From assembly GCA_002418865.1 (NCBI GenBank), contig DIEY01000002.1, positions 99,700 through 133,298 on the forward strand: a DNA stretch of 33,599 bases, given 5' to 3'. This stretch comes from Bacteroidales bacterium UBA5762. GTDB taxonomy: Bacteria > Bacteroidota > Bacteroidia > Bacteroidales > TTA-H9. The first letter of the stretch is position 1, and the number at the start of each line of letters is the position of its first letter. The notes below the pieces were generated by a model. It did no database searches, was not told the origin of the DNA, and was given only the letters and a program-made list of their open reading frames with translations. This document shows, one piece after another, positions 32,751 through 33,599 of the stretch. The translations under genes and the position numbers were made by a program.

Positions 32751-32994
32751 AATAAATCAACTCCTCAACAGAATCTTATAACTCTATAGCAAGTTCTTTA
32801 AATTACGGTACAACAAGAACAACCATAACAAACTGGAAAAATTATTCATCATTTTAAAGCATCCTGTTTAAAATGATTCAGCTGAGAAAACAAATCTCAG
32901 GATAATGCATTTTTAAGCCTTCGTCGAATTATAAAATTCAAAATGTATTCAATTGAAAAACAATATAAGATTTTAGACTCTATATCCTTCTAAA

Positions 32995-33599
32995 TCATAT
33001 CTTATTATTCTTCAATTGTTTATAAATTTCAAACCAAATTATGCTTGAAATTCCTGCCAAGGTGCATAGGAGTATCTCAGTCCAAGCGACTTTTTCGAAG
33101 AGGAACAGATTTTGTAAAGCTGGGACTTCCAATACGAAAATCAAGAAAAAGATGGCACCACCTACTATCCATTTTACCATTGGATTGGGTGTTGCAATGA
33201 TCTTGAATATAGATTGAGACCAGGAGCGATTGGAAAGAATGACGGAAATATTTGAAACGATGAGAGTAACAAAGGTGAAGGTTCTTACTGCATTTTCAGA
33301 ATATCCCATTTTAAGGCTGATGAAATAAACCAATAAGCTCATAAGTAGTAAACCTATACCTTGACTGCAGCTAAGAAGTATTTTTCTTATACCGAAAAAC
33401 GGTTCATCTAATCTTCTTGGAGGCCTCGTCATCACATTATTTTCTTCCTTTTCGGCTTCGAAAATGATGGAACAAGCAGGGTCGATGATCAATTCCATAA
33501 AAACGATATGAACAGGCCAGAGGATAAGAGGCAAATGAGCGAATAGCACAGGAATAAGCGACAAACCTGCAATAGGCAGATGAATAGCGAAAATATAAG
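32995..33599 (-). CDS. C-terminal part of a calcium-type P-type ATPase (partial)
   Basis: The final 201 codons of a gene whose 5' part lies beyond the right edge. The frame is open to the last base of the window; an internal TTG at 33564 is not the real start. The visible part is the C-terminal membrane domain: PIAGLSLIPVLF, then PVHIVFMELIIDPACSIIFEAE, a conserved stretch of bacterial Ca2+-ATPase-like pumps (cation-transporting ATPase C-terminal domain). Helices follow near window positions 33400-33330, 33310-33240, 33180-33120 and 33090-33030. The phosphorylation site and nucleotide-binding domain are outside the window, so ion specificity is inferred from the family only. Confidence 0.88.
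   Translation of the reverse strand, partial: YIFAIHLPIAGLSLIPVLFAHLPLILWPVHIVFMELIIDPACSIIFEAEKEENNVMTRPPRRLDEPFFGIRKILLSCSQGIGLLLMSLLVYFISLKMGYSENAVRTFTFVTLIVSNISVILSNRSWSQSIFKIIATPNPMVKWIVGGAIFFLIFVLEVPALQNLFLFEKVAWTEILLCTLAGISSIIWFEIYKQLKNNKI

Larger units (their letters stand above)
32397..32994. other. 598-base AT-rich spacer with palindromes
   Basis: No plausible gene on either strand. It contains a perfect 18-base palindrome at 32660-32677, a hairpin at 32705-32750, and a weak minus-strand TAAATTTG box (CAAATTTA on the plus strand, 32610-32617) that could start the LruC transcript with a leader of about 210 bases. Repeats like CTGAG-N9-CTCAG near 32880-32900 are also present. Confidence 0.5.

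Overview
The window looks like core chromosome of a low-GC member of the Bacteroidota, probably an uncultured Bacteroidales-like lineage. The evidence is family-level. There is an RNA-polymerase omega/Rpb6-like gene between bamD and coaBC, a DUF4835 protein before recN, a Bacteroidota-type nucleoside kinase with a TGS-like N-terminus, a LruC-domain lipoprotein, a YwqK/MORN protein, and several TAnnTTTG promoter boxes with almost no Shine-Dalgarno signals. I see no rRNA, tRNA, CRISPR array, transposase or phage gene. The window opens in the 3' end of one gene and closes inside another.

Left part (1-9744): the tail of a probable amidohydrolase is followed by rimO and a secreted MORN-repeat protein. 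A convergent alpha-oxoamine synthase comes next, with the best promoter in the window (TTTG-N19-TAnnTTTG). Divergent from it is a plus-strand housekeeping run: bamD, omega-like subunit, coaBC and DUF4835 closely packed, then recN and fabI. These serve outer-membrane assembly, transcription, coenzyme A synthesis, possibly gliding/secretion, DNA repair and fatty-acid synthesis.

Middle part (9793-20726): a sigma-54 activator with two GAF-like regions is transcribed divergently from a small outer-membrane beta-barrel gene. The shared 369-base spacer carries an 18-base direct repeat around the regulator's promoter box and a sigma-54-like half-site facing the porin. A perfect 13-bp hairpin then separates the porin from a small HsdR_N-type nuclease-fold protein. 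amn and holA form a plus-strand pair whose end overlaps the stop of a very large tamB-like gene, which lies 12 bases downstream of a four-helix membrane protein gene in the same frame.

Right part (20935-33599): a minus-strand operon runs lytic transglycosylase, uvrA, nucleoside kinase and tandem retropepsin-like protein with overlaps or gaps of 14 bases or less. Upstream of it lie a DUF349 repeat protein with a long acidic N-terminus, a LruC lipoprotein with a lectin-like middle region, a 598-base noncoding spacer with palindromes, and the 3' end of a calcium-type P-ATPase gene.

No complete new multi-gene system stands out. The best leads are the regulator/porin intergenic region with its duplicated dyad operator, the AOS-family enzyme (a candidate sphingolipid or sulfonolipid synthase), and the tandem aspartic-protease-like protein. 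All positions were read by eye; no database search was run.
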